Source of the DNA: Cladorhizidae sp. MBARI D1340-BT2
Lineage: Eukaryota; Porifera; Demospongiae; Poecilosclerida; Cladorhizidae
Direction: 5' to 3'
Assembly: GCA_028752905.1 (NCBI GenBank)
Contig: JAQNBH010000011.1
Location: 992,001-1,056,000 of the forward strand
DNA length: 64,000 nt
Positions 24,710 through 39,200 of the stretch are shown here, in pieces. How positions within the stretch are numbered: the first letter of the stretch is position 1; each line of letters starts with the position of its first letter. Below the pieces are notes generated by a model, which saw nothing but the letters and a program-made list of their open reading frames with translations, made no database searches and was not told where the DNA came from. Both the position numbers and the translations under genes were made by a program.

Positions 24710-25818
24710 TAGCACAGCACAAGTTGCCATATACTGTACTGCATGCAACATACATAGTACAGTGTGTTTATAGACCTTGAGTGCAACACAAGTTGCCATA
24801 TACTGTACTGCATGCAACATACATAGTACAGTGCGTTTATAGACCTTGAGTGCAACACAAGTTGCCATATACTGTACTGCATGCAACATACATAGTACAG
24901 TGCGTTTATAGACCTTGAGTGCAACACAAGTTGCCATATACTGTACTGCATGCAACATACATAGTACAGTGTGTTTATAGACCTTGAGTGCAACACAAGT
25001 TGCCATATACTGTACTGCATGCAACATACATAGTACAGTGTGTTTATAGACCTTGAGTGCAACACAAGTTGCCATATACTGTACTGCATGCAACATACAT
25101 AGTACAGTGTGTTTATAGACCTTGAGTGCAACACAAGTTGCCATATACTGTACTGCATGCAACATACATAGTACAGTGTGTTTATAGACCTTGAGTGCAA
25201 CACAAGTTGCCATATACTGTACTGCATGCAACATACATAGTACAGTGTGTTTATAGACCTTGAGTGCAACACAAGTTGCCATATACTGTACTGCATGCAA
25301 CATACATAGTACAGTGTGTTTATAGACCTTGAGTGCAACACAAGTTGCCATATACTGTACTGCATGCAACATACATAGTACAGTGTGTTTATAGACCTTG
25401 AGTGCAACACAAGTTGCCATATACTGTACTGCATGCAACATACATAGTACAGTGTGTTTATAGACCTTGAGTGCAACACAAGTTGCCATATACTGTACTG
25501 CATGCAACATACATAGTACAGTGTGTTTATAGACCTTGAGTGCAACACAAGTTGCCATATACTGTACTGCATGCAACATACATAGTACAGTGTGTTTATA
25601 GACCTTGAGTGCAACACAAGTTGCCATATACTGTACTGCATGCAACATACATAGTACAGTGTGTTTATAGACCTTGAGTGCAACACAAGTTGCCATATAC
25701 TGTACTGCATGCAACATACATAGTACAGTGTGTTTATAGACCTTGAGTGCAACACAAGTTGCCATATACTGTACTGCATGCAACATACATATATAGTACA
25801 GTGTGTTTATAGACCTCG
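24710..25818 (+). repeat. 69-bp tandem array just after the UBE3C stop codon
   Basis: There are sixteen nearly identical units containing 'aacacaagttgccatatact' and 'gtttatagaccttgagtgc'. Copies 2 and 3 carry gtgcg instead of gtgtg. Each unit holds a perfect 7-bp inverted repeat, ACTGTAC and GTACAGT, around a 17-nt loop. No earlier AATAAA is seen between the stop and the array, so it is probably within the 3' UTR. The minus-strand 404- and 356-residue open frames are artefacts. Confidence 0.95.
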
Positions 25819-27200
25819 TTATAAATGGCATGCATTATGACAAATCTAAAACAACCTCAACCCCCCCAAGTTTAGGCACCTTCTTTTAGGCATTAGGTTT
25901 TGCCAGGTGGCCACCAATAGCAACACACAAACACACTACATCTCTGCTGGTTCAAGTGCATGGCATCATTGCCTGAGGAGCTGGTCGAGGGGAAGCAACT
26001 ATTTCTCGTGGTTTCCCCCCCTTTTTTCTCTCCATAACTTTCATTCATTTCCAAAGATTTTGGCCTCACCAGGCAGCCCATTCTGTGAGATTCCCAATGA
26101 TGTTACAATGGTGGTGTTGCAATAAACTATGTGGCTGAAATATGGGCAAAACCACAAGGGCATTTAATATATATATATATGAACGCTCTTGCTCCCCAAC
26201 CATAGGTCTTCAACACTTGTCATTTATACCAGAGTACCTACTGATACAACTTATGATACAACTTATGAATACTTTATTCAACAATTTTATTTCTCCATTA
26301 TCCCAATTTCATTTTTGCTGTCAGGTGACCGACTCTATCAGGAAATGACTGGATTAGAAAACAATGTATTCAACATACAGAGCAATGCTAGAGCTTTCAG
26401 ATTATTATTTGGACTGAGTTAGACTGTTTTATGTGATGTCAATGGGACATTACACTTCCATGATAAATCAGTTTGAAAAGTACAACACACATGTGTCTTC
26501 TTATTTGTTTAAAAAAACCCTGTGGTTAGCATTTTGGAGCTCCATCGATTCTGCAGACTTCACTCTATGACCTTGATATATAGCTCAAAAGATAGATCAC
26601 TCTGTGTGCTCTCTTTTGTACTAAAAACTGTTGCATAGATATAACCATACCCAAGGTACATGCAATAAAGATGGGGGCCTCAAAACCTGAATGCCCGCCA
26701 AAGGTTGCTGTAGTATGGAAAGTACAAGACAGTTGTAATTAGCACCTAGGCTCTACTCTACACAATTCATTAACGCTAAAAGGGTAAGTACTTACCTGGT
26801 CAAGCACAGGGTTAAAAAAATAATTTTCTACCTGCGCCTTGACCACGTACTTACGTATGTGTTAGCACCTCATGATAACACTCATTGTATAGAGAGACTG
26901 TAGCAGTCACACATACACTTAGCACACTCACACAGCACATGTCACACAATACACAGCATAAGCATATACTACACATACCACACAATACACATCACACCAT
27001 ACACAGCACTCACACATAATACACAGCACACACCACACACAAGAGTCTTGGTCAGTAACCAGTGACACATGCTTGGTTGGTTGTAGTGGCAACAGATCAA
27101 TGCACAATTTCAACATAGTAACAGTATAACATAGTTAACATAGTATAACATAGAGTAACACTGTGCAACACATGCACTATGGAGTGCACACAGATTGGTA
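25819..27200. other. Intergenic space between convergent UBE3C and NADK2
   Basis: No conserved coding sequence was found. AATAAA-type signals on the + strand occur near 26125 ('gcaataaact') and 26665 ('gcaataaaga') and could end UBE3C transcripts. Positions 26510-26880 are a diverged copy of one arm of the foldback element at 40090-41030: both share 'gatatatagctcaaaagata' and 'cctcaaaacctgaatgc'. A CA-rich tract covers 26920-27040. Confidence 0.6.
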
Positions 27201-30200
27201 TCATGGGACATGGTAGAGTGTGGTGAGTACATCCTGTGGGTGGAGCAAGCATGTAGCCACACCTCCCTCCATGCAGAAGTGAGAGGTCCCGTCTATTGTG
27301 AGTTCTGTGCTCCAATTGAGAGGTCTCACAGAGACACTGGAGAGACAAGATGGGGTGTGGGGGAGGGGGGGAAGCGAGTCAGCCGGGAGGGAGGGAGGAA
27401 ATGAATGATGAGGAAAGAGCCAGAGAGGACAGTAGAAGAGAAGTATGTCCTAATCCACCATCACAGCATAACAATAATAAAACATGTCACTCCATCATGT
27501 GATACATGCATGCACATGTGTCATTTAGTGGGGAAGTTTCGGTGGTTGCAATTTAATACGAGCAAGAAATGGCTAAGGCTGAGAATTATTTTGTTTAGGA
27601 GAGGAGGGGATGATAGTGTAACGTACATGCGTTCGCACACCTTACACTGAGCCACACCCACCATGATGTATGGGTGAGGTGTGCATTATCGCTTTTACAG
27701 GGAGCTTGTTATTTGGCAATAGTACTTGCCCTGGGATATCTGCCTGGGCTGCTTGCAGGAGGGAGCAGCTGCTATGCCAGGAAAGAGATCACTAATACTC
27801 CTCATCATTTTGCTATGACAGTCAAAAATGACTATTTAAAATTTGGAACTCAGTACAGTCAGCATAAATCTACATCCCATTTGGTCTGCATGAAGTAACC
27901 AAGATTACCCCCACATTAGGCATGCACACACACACACTCACGGACATACCTGGAGGCAGTTCCTAGAATATGCTGTACGGGGCTCTGGTTATGAATGATT
28001 GGCTCTCGGACCACAAAGGACAATCCCATGTGACTCCCCGCATACACGCCCCTGGAGTTGCATTCTTTGGCAACTAAAGATCATATAAATTATGCTGATA
28101 ATAATTACGATGTGAGCCAATTGTATACTAGTCCTCCATGAATACTAGTCCTCCATGAATATACTAGTTCTAGCTCCTCCATGAATATACTAGTTCTAGC
28201 TCCTCCATGAATATACTAGTTCTAGCTCGTCCATGAATATACTAGTTCTAGCTCCTCCATGAATATACTAGTTCTAGCTCCTCATGAATATACTAGTACT
28301 AGCTCCTCCATGAATATACTAGTTCTAGCTCCTCCATGAATATACTAGTTCTAGCTCCTCCATGAATATACTAGTTCTAGCTCCTCATGAATATACTAGT
28401 TCTAGCTCCTCCATGAATATACTACCTCCTCCATGAATATACTAGTTCTAGCTCGTCCATGAATATACTAGTTCTAGCTCCTCATGAATATACTAGTTCT
28501 AGCTCGTCCATGAATATATTAGTTCTAGCTCGTCCATGAATATACTAGTTCTAGCTCCTCCATGAATATACTAGTTCTAGCTCCTCATGAATATACTAGT
28601 ACTAGCTCCTCATGAATATACTAGTTATAGCTCCTCCATGAATATACTAGCTCCTCCATGAATATACTAGTTATAGCTCCTTCATGAATATACTAGTTCT
28701 AGCTCCTCCATGAATATACTAGTTCTAGCTCCTCATGAATATACTAGTTCTAGCTCCTCCATGAATATACTACCTCCTCCATGAATATACTAGTTCTAGC
28801 TCGTCCATGAATATACTAGTTCTAGCTCCTCATGAATATACTAGTTCTAGCTCGTCCATGAATATATTAGTTCTAGCTCGTCCATGAATATACTAGTTCT
28901 AGCTCCATGAATATACTAGTTCTAGCTCCTCATGAATATACTAGTACTAGCTCCTCATGAATATACTAGTTATAGCTCCTCCATGAATATACTAGCTCCT
29001 CCATGAATATACTAGTTATAGCTCCTTCATGAATATACTAGCTCCTCCATGAATATACTAGTTCTAGCTCCTCATGAATATACTAGTTCTAGCTCTTCCA
29101 TGAATATACTAGTTATAGCTCCTCATGAATATACTAGTTCTAGCTCCTCATGAATATACTAGTTCTAGCTCGTCCATGAATATACTAGTTCTAGCTCCTC
29201 CATGAATATACTAGTTCTAGCTCCTCCATGAATATACTAGTTCTAGCTCCTCATGAATATACTAGTTCTAGCTCCTCATGAATATACTAGTTCTAGCTCG
29301 TCCATGAATATACTAGTTCTAGCTCCTCCATGAATATACTAGTTCTAGCTCCTCCATGAATATACTAGCTCTAGCTCCTCCATGAATATACTAGTTCTAG
29401 CTCGTCCATGAATATACTACCTCCTCTATGAATATACTAGTTCTAGCTCCTCATGAATATACTAGTTCTAGCTCCTCCATGAATATACTAGTTCTAGCTC
29501 GTCCATGAATATACTACCTCCTCTATGAATATACTAGTTCTAGCTCCTCCATGAATATACTAGTTCTAGCTCCTCCATGAATATACTAGTTCTAGCTCCT
29601 CCATGAATATACTAGTTCTAGCTCCTCCATGAATATACTAGTTCTAGCTCGTCCATGAATATACTACCTCCTCTATGAATATACTAGTTCTAGCTCCTCC
29701 ATGAATATACTAGTTCTAGCTCCTCCATGAATATACTAGTTCTAGCTCCTCCATGAATATACTAGTTCTAGCTCCTCCATGAATATACTAGCTCTAGCTC
29801 CTCCATGAATATACTAGTTCTAGCTCGTCCATGAATATACTACCTCCTCTATGAATATACTAGTTCTAGCTCCTCGTGAATATACTAGTTCTAGCTCCTC
29901 CATGAACATATTACTATAACTAGTACTATCTGCAGTATTGCCCAATAGCCAGCAATCCATAAAAAATGAATTATATGCAGATATTGTGGTGGGTGTGGCC
30001 AGCATGTGGCAGGTGCAAAACATTTTATTTTATTTTTATCTAAAATTATATTCTAAGCTGCCCCTCCATTCATGAAAATCTCAACCCACCAAAAGTTTTG
30101 CATTCTGTGGTAGATTACTTCCTACCCTCCTTAATTGATCACTTACTTTCGGCGGCTAGTTCAGGTGTGCTGCCATCTTGAAGCTTTCCTACCCTTTGCC

Positions 30201-33200
30201 TGTATAATTCTAGCACTGTCTCCACCTTTTCTGCAGTCAGCTGGTTCACGTTGTAAGCCCTGGCAACAGAATGTGTCAACAACTTTTTCACGTTATACCC
30301 ATGGCAACAGAATGTATCAACAGCTGCATCATGTCCATACATAATGTATCAATAACTTGTTCACAGTGTGACCATGGCAACAAATCAAAGGCTAGATCAT
30401 GATGTAACCTTGGCAACACAATGTAACCATGACAACATGAATCAATATCAGTAACAAGGTAACCATGGAAACAATGTATCAATAGATGTTCACTGTAACC
30501 ATGGATTGACAGTTGGATCATGCTATAACCATGGCAACATGAATTGACAGTTGGATCATGCTATAACCATGGCAACATAATGTATCAATAGCTTGTTCAC
30601 ATTGACCAATGGCAACAATGCTTGTTCATACTGTAACCCATGGCAATGGAATCTACCAACAGTTTGTTCACATTGTAACCATGGCAACAGAAGGTGTCTA
30701 CAGTTTGTCACATTTTAACACATGGCAACAGTTTGTCACATTGTAACACATGGCAACAGAATGTGTCAACTGTTTGTAACACTTGACAACAGAATGTATC
30801 AATAGTTTGTCACATTGTAACACGTGGCAACAGAATGTGTCAACAGTTTGTCACATTGTAACACATGGCAACAGAATGTGTCAACAGTTTGTTCACATTG
30901 TAACACATGGCAACAGAATGTGTCAACAGTTTGTCACATTGTAACACATGACAACAGAATGTGTCAACAGTTTGTCACATTGTAACACATGGCAACAGAA
31001 TGTGTCAAGTTGGCAACAGAATGTGTCAACAGTTTGTCACATTTTAACACATGGCAACAGAATGTGTCAAGAGTTTGTCACATTGTAACACATCAACAGA
31101 ATGTGTCAAGAGTTGTTCACACCCAAGGCAACACAATGTTTTAACACCTTGTTTACATATTAAATCTCGCAAACTCATGGCAACATAAATGTGTTCCAAG
31201 TTGTAACCATGGCAACATAACATATCGGCATCCCACTAGCTCTGATCAATAGAATGCAGTATATATTAACTTCGTGGCGTACTCGCCCTTCACCATAAAG
31301 TCCTGGGGGCTTGTATAGTGCACCACATCCAAAATGTGGCCATAACATGGGCATACATGTGTGGAATAGCACCGGGCAATACATGTACAAGCAAATTAGT
31401 GGGTCAGCAAGTGGCAACAGAACATGATTAGCCAGGCACCATGATGTGGACCCAGTTCCAGTATAGACCAATACTCCAGAACTCCTCTGCCGCTCACTGG
31501 CACAGCCATCCACACTCAGCTCGTAGTAGGCAGCACTGTGCATGGAAGGTGGTGTATGTCACATGTACATGCATTATATGCACATGTGCGTGCATGTAAC
31601 AGATGTAGGTATGTAGGTGCCAGGTGGAGTGACTACAAGACTCCAGTACACATATAACCCTCTCTCAAATAACTTTGTTGAACTCCAGTAAGTGCCCAGC
31701 TATGTACCAGCTCCATTATCTCGCTGAAGTGTATCCAACCTCTATAATAACCATGGTAACCTGACTTGAGCTGACTAAACACCTTGCTTTCTACTCAAAC
31801 CAAGGTTAACCTCTGACTACTAACCAACCCAAACATGGCTAAAGAGTCATCTAGATTCTAGAGGCATTTTCTTGCCTCCTGTGCAAATAGACTGAATGAT
31901 TAGATGCTGCAACATATACATGCATGGAGACACAGGTTGATGGAGGTGGGGTCTAACATGACACAGAGTAATGGTGGATGGTCTAACATGACACAGAGTA
32001 ATGGTGGAGGTCTAACATGACACAGAGTAATGGTGGAGGTCTAACATGACACAGAGTAATGGTGGAGGTCTAGCATGACACAGAGTAATGGTGGAGGTCT
32101 AACATGACACAGAGTAATGGTGGAGGTCTAGCATGACACAGAGTAATGGTGGAGGTCTAACATGACACAGAGTAATGGTGGAGGTCTAACATAACACAGA
32201 GTAATGGTGGAGGTCTAACATGATACAGAGTAATGGTGGAGGTCTAACATGACACAGAGTAATGGTGGAGGTCTAACATGACAGAGTAATGGTGGAGGTC
32301 TAACATGACACAGAGTAATGGTGGAGGTCTAACATGACACAGTAATGGTGGAGGTCTAACATGACACAGAGTAATGGTGGAGGTCTAACATGACACAGAG
32401 TAATGGTGGAGGTCTAACATGACACAGAGTAATGGTGGAGGTCTAACATGACACAGAGTAATGGTGGAGGTCTAGCATGACACAGAGTAATGGTGGAGGT
32501 CTAACATGACACAGAGTAATGGTGGAGGTCTAGCATGACACAGAGTAATGGTGGAGGTCTAACATGACACAGAGTAATGGTGGAGGTCTAACATAACACA
32601 GAGTAATGGTGGAGGTCTAACATGATACAGAGTAATGGTGGAGGTCTAACATGATACAGAGTAATGGTGGAGGTCTAACATGACACAGAGTAATGGTGGA
32701 GGTCTAACATGACAGAGTAATGGTGGAGGTCTAACATGACACAGAGTAATGGTGAAGGCCTAACATGACACAGAGTAATGGTGGAGGTCTAACATGACAC
32801 AGAGTAATGGTGGAGGTCTAGCATGACACAGAGTAATGGTGGAGGTCTAACATGACACAGAGTAATGGTGGAGGTCTAACATGACACAGAGTAATGGTGG
32901 AGGTCTAGCATGACACAGAGTAATGGTGGAGGTCTAACATGACACAGAGTAATGGTGGAGGTCTAACATGACACAGAGTAATGGTGGAGGTCTAACATGA
33001 CACAGAGTAATGGTGGAGGTCTAACATGACACAGAGTAATGGTGGAGGTCTAACATAACACAGAGTAATGGTGGAGGTCTAACATGACACAGAGTAATGG
33101 TGAAGGCCTAACATGACACAGAGTAATGGTGGAGGTCTAACATGACACAGAGTAATGGTGGAGGTCTAACATGACACAGAGTAATGGTGGAGGTCTAACA

Positions 33201-36200
33201 TGACACAGAGTAATGGTGGAGGTCTAACAAGACACAGAGTAATGGTGGAGGTCTAACATGACACAGAGTAATGATGGAGGTCTAACATGACACAGAGTAA
33301 TGGTGGAGGTCTAACATGACACAGAGTAATGGTGGAGGTCTAACATGACAAACATAATTGCTGGAGCATACTGCAAGCCACACACTAATCAAAGCCCCAG
33401 TCTACCAGCATGCAGGAGCTAGAGGAAGATCTGATCTCAACTCAACGGTTCCTGGCTAAACTTGGTGGCGTTATCAACTCTTTCTTCCTTTTCCACTCGC
33501 AAGCTTTTTGCTTTTCAATTTGTCTGTTCCCGGACTTCTTTACTGTTTCTGGACTTCTTTACTAATGCAACAACTTTGAGCCTTAATGCAACAACTTTGA
33601 GCCTGAAAGCTCCCGCACATGTAGCACGTAAGCTTCATAGCTCCAGACATTTCGCACAGAAGCAACCATGACAACTGCACGTATAGCTGCTATCACATCT
33701 ATATACTCTGTGCATAAGTCTCACCCCATAAATGGAGAGGAAGATTAAGAGTTTCTACTGCAACCTATACTCCGAAAATATATGGGTACTATATGCCCCC
33801 CCCCCCCCCCCCCCACACACACACCACAGCACCATCACATGTGCAAACATGCCACTAAACACACCACACACTTGCAACCATGCACACCACACACACCACC
33901 AGGAAGAGTGGCAGGGGTGTGGCTGCAATCAACCAGTTGCTAGTGGCACACATAAGGAGGTCCAAATAAGGTAAGGGGAGGAAAAAATACATGCTGTGGG
34001 GCACGCCTACTGCATACAGACACTGACCGAGACTGACTCCTCTCTCCCACAAATACTTCATTGAGTGCGCGTACGGGAAGTATGTATTCGCCCACTTTAA
34101 CCCTTATCCTTGCCCGGCGGTAAAGAGGGACTTCCCCTCGGAACACTGCCTTCAAGCTGTGCAATAGCGAGGGGAAGCGAGAGGAGTTGATGCAGAGGAA
34201 GCCAACCGACGACAGGGGGTCGGAATTAAACCCAACGACCAGTTTATCAGGAGAAAACACCTTGGACGCCGCCCACAAGAGATTACCATCACCACCAGCA
34301 GAGAATACTGAATCCGCCCACTCCACATCTTCCTCAGAGTATTCATTCCTGTCCCGCAGGCGCACCTCCACCCCTTGTGACCTATAGGACAAGAAAGCTG
34401 AACTTAGGACAAGAATGCCAAACTTAGGACAAGAATGCTAAACTTAGGACAAGAATGCTAAACTTCTTAGGACAAGAATGCTAAACTTAGGACAAGAATG
34501 CTAAACTTAGGACAAGAATGCCAAACTTAGGACAAGAATGCTAAACTTAGGACAAGATTGCTAAACTTAGGACAAGATTGCTAAACTTAGGACAAGAGTG
34601 CTAAACTTAGGACAAGAGTGCCAAACTTAGGACAAGAATGCTAAACTTAGGACAAGAATGCTAAACTTAGACAAGAATGCTAAACTTAGGACAAGAGTGC
34701 TGAACTTAGGACAAGATTGCTAAACTTAGGACAAGAATGTTAAACTTAGGACAAGAATGCTAAACTTAGACAAGAATGCTAAACTTAGGACAAGAGTGCT
34801 GAACTTAGGACAAGATTGCTAAACTTAGGACAAGAATGCTAAACTTAGGACAAGAATGCTAAACTTAGGACAAGAATGCTAAACTTAGGACAAGAATGCT
34901 AAACTTAGGACAAGATTGCTAAACTTAGGACAAGAGTGCTAAACTTAGGACAAGAATGCTAAACTTAGGACAAGAGTTCTAAACTTAGTACAAGAATGCA
35001 AGAATGCTAAACTTAGGACAAGATTGCTAAACTTAGGACAAGAGTGCCAAACTTAGGACAAGAATGCTAAACTTAGACAAGATTGCTAAACTTAGGACAA
35101 GAATGCTAAACTTAGACAAGAGTGCTAAACTTAGGACAAGAGTGCCAAACTTAGGACAAGTGTGCTAAACTTAGGACAAGAGTGCCAAACTTAGGACAAG
35201 AATGCTAAACTTAGACAAGATTGCTAAACTTAGGACAAGATTGCTAAACTTAGGACAAGAGTGCTAAACTTAGGACAAGAGTGCCAAACTTAGGACAAGA
35301 ATGCTAAACTTAGGACAAGAATGCTAAACTTAGACAAGAATGCTAAACTTAGGACAAGAGTGCTGAACTTAGGACAAGATTGCTAAACTTAGGACAAGAA
35401 TGCTAAACTTAGGACAAGAATGCTAAACTTAGACAAGAATGCTAAACTTAGGACAAGAATGCTAAACTTAGGACAAGATTGCTAAACTTAGGACAAGAAT
35501 GCTAAACTTAGGACAAGAATGCTAAACTTAGGACAAGAATGCTAAACCTAGGACAAGAATGCTAAACTTAGGACAAGAATGCTAAACTTAGGATAAACTC
35601 GGAGTAGCATTTCCATTTGGTCTGAACCTCACTTCCAAATAGTGAACACGAGGAAACAAGAAAACTCCTAGTATCACAGCTGACATGGCAATGTGTATGC
35701 TCTAGCAGTGGTAGCCATGGCAATGTGTATGCTCTAGTAGTGGTAGCCATGGCAACATGTATGCTCTAGCAGTGGTAGCTAAAGAAACTCATTTTGGAAC
35801 TTTCCCATAATGGTGGTTTTGACATTCATTAGCTCTAAAAAAACTTTTGCTAAGGTGTGAAGTACCCAGCATACTAAACCAACCTGGAAACAAGCAGGAA
35901 GGTTATCTTGCCTACATCTAACTTCTACCCCTCCTCACATAACTAACATGGAATAGGTTTGTCCCTTCATATCATTTTGAATACAACACTACAATAACCT
36001 TCTCAGTAATCAACTCGAAATTGCACTCTCTCGATGTTTCGACTAGATGCTCTAGCCTAACATCTGGTCCAAACATCGAGAGAATACAATTTCAAGGAGG
36101 TTATTGTAATGTTATTGTAATGTTATTATGTCAATTGAACTCTCAATTGAAAGTTTTACAATGCCTAGCAATGACTCCACAGGGGAAGGGGGCGGCAAAC

Positions 36201-39200
36201 AATAGGTAAGGATCACCAGAAGAGTAGGGAACCTTGAGTCAGTCTCACTCATGTGCTGTATTACAAGCAGAAGCAGACCAAAGGATCACTCAGTTCTGCT
36301 ATTTGGTTTGCTGTTTGGTTGGTGGGTTCTGTGCAACTGTCCCCAAGTGTTTCAGGGAGGCTGTAGCTGACGCTCCTCAGAGGGGCTGACTCTGGCAGCA
36401 TAGCAACAGTAAGGTAGACTCTGACAGCATAGCAACAACAAGGTGAACTCTGGCAGCATAGCAACAACAAGGTAGACTCTGGCAGCATAGCAACAGCAAG
36501 GTAGACTCTGACAGCATAGCAACAGCAAGGTAGACTCTGACAGCATAGCAACAGCAAGGTAGACTCTGACAGCATAGCAACAACAAGGTGAACTCTGGCA
36601 GCATAGCAACAGCAAGGTAGACTCTGACAGCATAGCAACAGCAAGGTAGACTCTGACAGCATAGCAACAACAAGGTAGACTCTGGCAGCATAGCAACAAC
36701 AAGGTAGACTCTGGCAGCATAGCAACAGCAAGGTAGACTCTGACAGCATAGCAACAGCAAGGTAGACTCTGGCAGCATAGCAACAGCAAGGTAGACTCTG
36801 GCAGCATAGCAACAGCAAGGTAGACTCTGACAGCATAGCAACAGCAAGGTAGACTCTGACAGCATAGCAACAGCAAGGTAGACTCTGACAGCATAGCAAC
36901 AACAAGGTAGACTCTGGCAGCATAGCAACAGCAAGGTAGACTCTGGCAGCATAGCAACAGCAAGGTAGACTCTGACAGCATAGCAACAGCAAGGTAGACT
37001 GACAGCATACATGTAGCAACAGCAAAGTGGACTCTGGCAGCATAGCAACAGCAAGGTAGACTCTGGCAGCATAGCAACAGCAAGGTAGACTCTGACAGCA
37101 TAGCAACAGCAAGGTAGACTCTGACAGCATAGCAACAGCAAGGTAGACTCTGACAGCATAGCAACAGCAAGGTAGACTCTGGCAGCATAGCAACAGCAAG
37201 GTAGACTCTGGCAGCATAGCAACAGCAAGGTAGACTCTGGCAGCATAGCAACAGCAAGGTAGACTCTGGCAGCATAGCAACAGCAAGGTAGACTCTGACA
37301 GCATAGCAACAGCAAGGTAGACTCTGACAGCATACATGTAGCAACAGCAAAGTGGACTCTGGCAGCATAGCAACAGCAAGGTAGACTCTGGAAGCATAGC
37401 AACAGCAAGGTAGACTGACAGCATAGCAACAGCAAGGTAGACTCTGACAGCATAGCAACAGCAAGGTAGACTCTGACAGCATAGCAAGAGCAAGGTGGAC
37501 TCTGGCAGCATAGCAACAGCAAGGTGGACTCTGGCAGCATAGCAACAGCAAGGTAGACTCTGACAGCATAGCAACAGCAAGGTAGACTCTGACAGCATAG
37601 CAACAGCAAGGTGGACTCTGGCAGCATAGCAACAGCAAGGTAGACTCTGACAGCATAGCAACAGCAAGGTAGACTCTGGCAGCATAGCAACAGCAAGGTA
37701 GACTCTGACAGCATAGCAACAGCAAGGTAGACTCTGACAGCATAGCAACAGCAAGGTAGACTCTGACAGCATAGCAACAGCAAGGCAGACTCTGACAGCA
37801 TAGCAACAGCAAGGTAGACTCTGACAGCATAGCAACAGCAAGGTGGACTCTGGCAGCATAGCAACAGCAAGGTAGACTCCGGCAGCATAGCAACAGCAAG
37901 GTGGACTCTGGCAGCATAGCAACAGCAAGGTAGACTCTGACAGCATAGCAACAACAAGGTAGACTCTGGCAGCATAGCAACAGCAAGGTAGACTCTGGCA
38001 GCATAGCAACAGCAAGGTAGATTCTGACAGCATAGCAACAGCAAGGTAGACTCTGGCAGCATAGCAACAGCAAGGTAGACTCTGACAGCATAGCAACAGC
38101 AAGGTAGACTGACAGCATAGCAACAGCAAGGAAGACTCTGACAGCATAGCAACAACAAGGTAGACTCTGGCAGCATAGCAACAGCAAGGTAGACTCTGAC
38201 AGCATAGCAACAGCAAGGTAGACTCTGACAGCATAGCAACAGCAAGGTAGACTCTGACAGCATAGCAACAACAAGGTAGACTCTGGCAGCATAGCAACAG
38301 CAAGGTAGACTCTGGCAGCATAGCAACAGCAAGGTAGACTCTGACAGCATAGCAACAGCAAGGTAGACTGACAGCATACATGTAGCAACAGCAAAGTGGA
38401 CTCTGGCAGCATAGCAACAGCAAGGTAGACTCTGGCAGCATAGCAACAGCAAGGTAGACTCTGACAGCATAGCAACAGCAAGGTAGACTCTGACAGCATA
38501 GCAACAGCAAGGTAGACTCTGGCAGCATAGCAACAGCAAGGTAGACTCTGGCAGCATAGCAACAGCAAGGTAGACTCTGGCAGCATAGCAACAGCAAGGT
38601 AGACTCTGGCAGCATAGCAACAGCAAGGTAGACTCTGACAGCATAGCAACAGCAAGGTAGACTCTGACAGCATACATGTAGCAACAGCAAAGTGGACTCT
38701 GGCAGCATAGCAACAGCAAGGTAGACTCTGGAAGCATAGCAACAGCAAGGTAGACTCTGACAGCATAGCAACAGCAAGGTAGACTCTGACAGCATAGCAA
38801 CAGCAAGGTAGACTCTGACAGCATAGCAAGAGCAAGGTGGACTCTGGCAGCATAGCAACAGCAAGGTGGACTCTGGCAGCATAGCAACAGCAAGGTAGAC
38901 TCTGACAGCATAGCAACAGCAAGGTAGACTCTGACAGCATAGCAACAGCAAGGTGGACTCTGGCAGCATAGCAACAGCAAGGTAGACTCTGACAGCATAG
39001 CAACAGCAAGGTAGACTCTGACAGCATAGCAACAGCAAGGTAGACTCTGACAGCATAGCAACAGCAAGGTAGACTCTGACAGCATAGCAACAGCAAGGCA
39101 GACTCTGACAGCATAGCAACAGCAAGGTAGACTCTGACAGCATAGCAACAGCAAGGTGGACTCTGGCAGCATAGCAACAGCAAGGTAGACTCCGGCAGCA

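Noticed and set aside
27674..27898. 74-residue plus-strand open frame
   Set aside because: It lies antisense within NADK2 intron 6 with no match and no repeat support.
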